52,091 nt of DNA from Candidatus Omnitrophota bacterium (lineage in GTDB: Bacteria > Omnitrophota > Gorgyraeia > Zapsychrales > Zapsychraceae). Shown one piece after another: positions 48,642 through 52,091 of the stretch (position 1 is its first letter; every line of letters begins with the position of its first letter). Both the position numbers and the translations under genes were made by a program. A model generated the notes under the pieces. It ran no database searches. It saw only the letters and a list, made by a program, of their open reading frames with translations, and was not told the origin of the DNA. The stretch covers positions 1-52,091 of the forward strand of contig JAFGFL010000066.1 of assembly GCA_016931055.1 (NCBI GenBank), written 5' to 3'.

Positions 48642-49376
48642 CTATCGTACCCCTATGCCCAATTTTCCGAAACGTCTTTCCCGCCTTTGGTAATCAAGGA
48701 TCGCTTTTTTAAATTCTTCGGCATTAAAATCCGGCCACATTTTTTTCGTGAAATAAAATTCCGAATAGGACAGTTGCCACAAAAGGAAGTTACTGATCCT
48801 TTGTTCACCTGACGTTCGGATCAGGAGATCCGGATCTGGCAGTCCGCTTGTATAAAGCGATTGATTGACCGTTTCCTCGCCTATATCCTCAATGCCAAGT
48901 CGCCCGGATTGAACAAGTTTCACAATACGCTTAATCGCATCAATCATTTCATTACGCGCGCCGTAATTAAAGGCCAAATTAACAATCAATCCGGTATTAT
49001 TTTTTGTTTCATCAATAACTTTTGTAATGGCTTCAATGAGGGCGTTGGGAACCCTCTCCTTTTGGCCAATCATCCTTAACTGGATATTTTCATTCTTTAG
49101 TTTTTGGAGTTTCTTCTCCAGAACTGTCATCAGAATATTCATGATCAGGGAGACCTCATGTTCCGGGCGTTCCCAATTCTCGGAAGAAAATGTAAACAAT
49201 GTAATGACTTTAATGCCGATTTCCTGGGCCATGTCTATGATTTCTTCAACCCTTCGGACGCCTTCAATATGCCCCTTTGCCCGCGGAAGCGACTGTCCCT
49301 CTGCCCAACGGCCGTTACCATCCATAATGATGGCAACGTGCTTTGGGATTTTTGTTTTATCAATCTGTGACTTCAT
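48642..49376 (-). CDS. uppS: Isoprenyl transferase (undecaprenyl diphosphate synthase)
   Basis: PKHVAIIMDGNGRWAEGQSLPRAKGHIEGVRRV, LFTFSSENWERP, PDPDLLIRTSGEQRISNFLLWQLSYSE. Confidence 0.97.
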   Translation of the reverse strand: MKSQIDKTKIPKHVAIIMDGNGRWAEGQSLPRAKGHIEGVRRVEEIIDMAQEIGIKVITLFTFSSENWERPEHEVSLIMNILMTVLEKKLQKLKNENIQLRMIGQKERVPNALIEAITKVIDETKNNTGLIVNLAFNYGARNEMIDAIKRIVKLVQSGRLGIEDIGEETVNQSLYTSGLPDPDLLIRTSGEQRISNFLLWQLSYSEFYFTKKMWPDFNAEEFKKAILDYQRRERRFGKLGIGVR

Positions 49377-49400
49377 AAGTTTCTAATCTGCATCCATTAA

Positions 49401-49428
49401 ATAAAATGGGGGATTGCCTATCCCCCAT
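49401..49428 (-). terminator. Intrinsic terminator between the coiled-coil gene and uppS
   Basis: Perfect 9-bp stem ATGGGGGAT/ATCCCCCAT with 5-nt loop, followed on the minus strand by TTTATTT. Confidence 0.75.
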
Positions 49429-49535
49429 TCAACATCCGTTCCAAACGATAAATGCGAATCGCTCAATTCATCATTTTTATCCCCTTTTTCCTCAATATCG
49501 AGGATTAGGGCTAGGGCATATCTTGAAACGGCATA

Positions 49536-49880
49536 TTACATCGGCAGCACAAGCCGTTGCAGTTCCTCGATTCTTTTATCTAAATTTAATTTGATTTCGG
49601 CCGCTTTATCTAATCGCACCCTCAGGTCTTCGTTTATTGCCTTGGTCTTCTCAAGAACGCCCTCAACCTGGGCAACTTTTTCCTGAACTTTACTCAACTC
49701 AGCTTTCAATGAATCAACCCGCTCATTCGCTTTCTGCAAATTCTCTTCAGAAACCAACCGCTGGTAACGTTCATTATTGAGCTGTTTTTCTGCATCGCGC
49801 GCTATATAACCGTAACGTATAGCCAACCCGCAACTTAAAATCAGCAAAACAATCACAAACCCAATCAACACGGTTCTCAT
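49536..49880 (-). CDS. Membrane-anchored coiled-coil hypothetical protein
   Basis: N-terminal TM, then charged heptad-like region. Confidence 0.6.
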   Translation of the reverse strand: MRTVLIGFVIVLLILSCGLAIRYGYIARDAEKQLNNERYQRLVSEENLQKANERVDSLKAELSKVQEKVAQVEGVLEKTKAINEDLRVRLDKAAEIKLNLDKRIEELQRLVLPM

Positions 49881-49921
49881 TTTTACCCCACCTCATTCTA
49901 GCCGATTAAACATATAAATGA

Positions 49922-50545
49922 TTATTCTTCCCTGCCCTGAGCCATAGTCTTAGGCAATATCACAATTTCAACACGTCGGTTTTTTTGCTTTCCTTCGTTT
50001 GTTGCGTTTGATGCCACAGGACGAAATTCGCCGTATCCGGTTGCCGATAAACGTGTAGGGTCAATTCCTTCTTTATCCTCCAGATGATGCAAAACGCTTA
50101 ACGCCCTGGCCGTTGACAACTCCCAATTCGATTTCCAACCGGAGACTTTAATCGGCACATTATCCGTATGCCCTTCAATCCCGACATTCAGGTCAGAAAC
50201 AGTCGTTTTCAAGACTGAGGCTACTTTTTGTAATTTGCTTAGCGATTCGGGACGAAGATCAGCTTTTCCGGAAGAAAATAGGACTTCGGAAACAAATGTA
50301 ATGACCAGCCCTCTGTCCAACATATCCACTTTAACTTCTTTATCATCAATTTCAGACTTAAGTCGAGTTTCCAGTTCCGCTTTGGCCCGTTCCAAATCGG
50401 ATAATTGGCTCTTTAATTGAGAAATCTTCTCAACATCCGAACGTCTTCCTTTTTGAAATATCAGCGTGCATCCGCTCAATGCCATGATGATGGTTACAAC
50501 TAAACACATTGAAAGGAACTTTAAAAAATGTTTGTGCATATTCAC
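49922..50545 (-). CDS. OmpA-family lipoprotein
   Basis: Lipobox LSGC, EVLFSSGKADLRPESL, VGIEGHTDNVPIK, NRRVEIVI. Confidence 0.92.
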   Translation of the reverse strand: MNMHKHFLKFLSMCLVVTIIMALSGCTLIFQKGRRSDVEKISQLKSQLSDLERAKAELETRLKSEIDDKEVKVDMLDRGLVITFVSEVLFSSGKADLRPESLSKLQKVASVLKTTVSDLNVGIEGHTDNVPIKVSGWKSNWELSTARALSVLHHLEDKEGIDPTRLSATGYGEFRPVASNATNEGKQKNRRVEIVILPKTMAQGREE

Positions 50546-50635
50546 TCCTCCTTTTAGAATACCTCACAGTATCATAGCCATAATTTAAAGTCAAGATATT
50601 TATACCAACCTAATGCCCCACAATAAGATATGTTC

Positions 50636-51907
50636 CTAACGGACAATGATTTCATCCCGTTTGGTCCCAATTGAGATGTATTTAACCCCAACTTTCAGAA
50701 GCTGTTCAAGACGTTCGATATATTTTCGCGCATTTCGCGGGAGCCGGCGATATGAGCGTATCCCGCTTGTCGGCATCATCCATCCATCCATTTCCTCATA
50801 GACCGGTTCCGCATGACTCAGCACCTCAAAATCCGTTGGGAACTCTTTATAAACTTTTCCACGGTACCGATAGGCCGTGCAAATTTTGATCTTTCTAAGG
50901 TCATCGAGGACATCTAACTTCATGATCGCAAGATCAGAAACACCGTTAACAATGACAGCATACCTGACTAAAACACTGTCAAACCAACCGCATCGACGCG
51001 GCCTTCCTGTCGTTGCGCCAAACTCATTGCCTTTCGTGCGGATCTCTTCCATAAGACGTTTTGAAAATTCTGTAGGAAAAGGCCCTTCCCCAACACGCGT
51101 CGTATAGGCCTTAACACATGCAATCACCTTATCGATCTTTGTCGGCGCGACTCCACTGCCCACGCAGACACCCCCGACCGTAGAATTCGATGATGTGACA
51201 AACGGATACGTCCCGAAATCAATATCCAGAAAAGTTCCTTGAGCCCCTTCAAAAAGAACAGACTTTTTCTGACCGATCGCTTTGTTCAGATATAACATCG
51301 TATCGCAAATATATGACCCCAGTTTTTTTCCATAACCCAGATATTCGTTATAAATACCAATAAAAGAATATGCTTTATGGTGAAAAACCTTATTAAAAAC
51401 TTCGTTTTTTTCATTCAGATTATCCTGCAATTTTTCCTTAAGAACCTTGGGGTTGAGCAGGTCGACCATCCGGATACCACAGCGGGTCACTTTGTCCGCA
51501 TAACAAGGGCCGATTCCCCGTCCCGTCGTCCCGATCTTATTTTTTCGTTTCGTTTCTCGCAATCCGTCCAAAACGCGATGGTACGGCATGACCACATGGC
51601 AGCGGTCGGAGATTTTCAAGCAACGGGGCGTCACATTCAACCCCCTCTTTTTCAGGGCGGCCATTTCTTCAAGCAGAGCGCGCGGATCAACAACCACACC
51701 ATTGCCGATCACACACACCTTTCCCTTATGCAAGATCGCGGACGGAAGCAAATGGAAAATATACTCTTTATTGCTGACCACAACAGTATGGCCGGCATTG
51801 TTCCCCCCTTGATACCTAACCGTTATATCTGCATCTCTGGAAACGATATCAATAAGCTTACCTTTTCCTTCATCGCCCCATTGAGCACCTAAAACAACAA
51901 GGTTCAT
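50636..51907 (-). CDS. purA: Adenylosuccinate synthetase
   Basis: VVLGAQWGDEGKGKLIDIVS, YQGGNNAGHTVV, GTTGRGIGPCYADKVTR, FEGAQGTFLDIDFGTYPFVTSSN. Confidence 0.98.
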   Translation of the reverse strand: MNLVVLGAQWGDEGKGKLIDIVSRDADITVRYQGGNNAGHTVVVSNKEYIFHLLPSAILHKGKVCVIGNGVVVDPRALLEEMAALKKRGLNVTPRCLKISDRCHVVMPYHRVLDGLRETKRKNKIGTTGRGIGPCYADKVTRCGIRMVDLLNPKVLKEKLQDNLNEKNEVFNKVFHHKAYSFIGIYNEYLGYGKKLGSYICDTMLYLNKAIGQKKSVLFEGAQGTFLDIDFGTYPFVTSSNSTVGGVCVGSGVAPTKIDKVIACVKAYTTRVGEGPFPTEFSKRLMEEIRTKGNEFGATTGRPRRCGWFDSVLVRYAVIVNGVSDLAIMKLDVLDDLRKIKICTAYRYRGKVYKEFPTDFEVLSHAEPVYEEMDGWMMPTSGIRSYRRLPRNARKYIERLEQLLKVGVKYISIGTKRDEIIVR

Positions 51908-52091
51908 TAAATCCCTCTTTTCCGATGATTCGCCCTAATACGGTTAAGCAAAAAGCGTTTCACAAGCTCCCATAGGTTATATATTATTCGTAACGTTCCC
52001 TAAATAATTGGTTATGACACGGAAATTTGGTTGATAATTAAAAGCCATTACACTGTACTGATTGAATGATTTTAAACTGAAGCTCGATCCA

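Noticed and set aside
51908-52091. Possible tRNA or small RNA upstream of purA
   Set aside because: No cloverleaf or conserved RNA motif could be recognised; most likely the purA promoter region.

Overview
All supported genes in this 52 kb window lie on the minus strand. It is mostly a bacterial housekeeping region: trp, mur, prf, rho, polA, fol, trmD/rplS/rnhB, tgt/queA/ruvB, scpA, infB/nusA/rimP/proS, rseP/dxr/cdsA/uppS and purA. The style of a 2006-aa multidomain protein suggests an Omnitrophota-like genome, but that is inference. The strongest non-routine signals are: (1) a well-formed GEMM-I (c-di-GMP-type) riboswitch just downstream of trpF, with its own promoter and an intrinsic terminator, ahead of a small Cys-cluster protein; (2) the 2006-aa protein, with a signal-peptide-like N-terminus, a phosphohexomutase with intact motifs, a NadD-like nucleotidyltransferase with an altered HxGH motif, recurrent SSPV linkers and a distinctive C-terminal tail; (3) a family of REP-like palindromes with GTAGGGG ends, one inserted in frame in that gene, one between trpC and trpF, one providing the last codons and stop of prmC, and one next to an unrelated hairpin; (4) an inverted heptamer-repeat element; (5) a prolyl-tRNA synthetase that has lost its editing insertion. 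No tRNA, rRNA, CRISPR array or complete mobile element was found. Everything was read by eye; no searches or folding were run.
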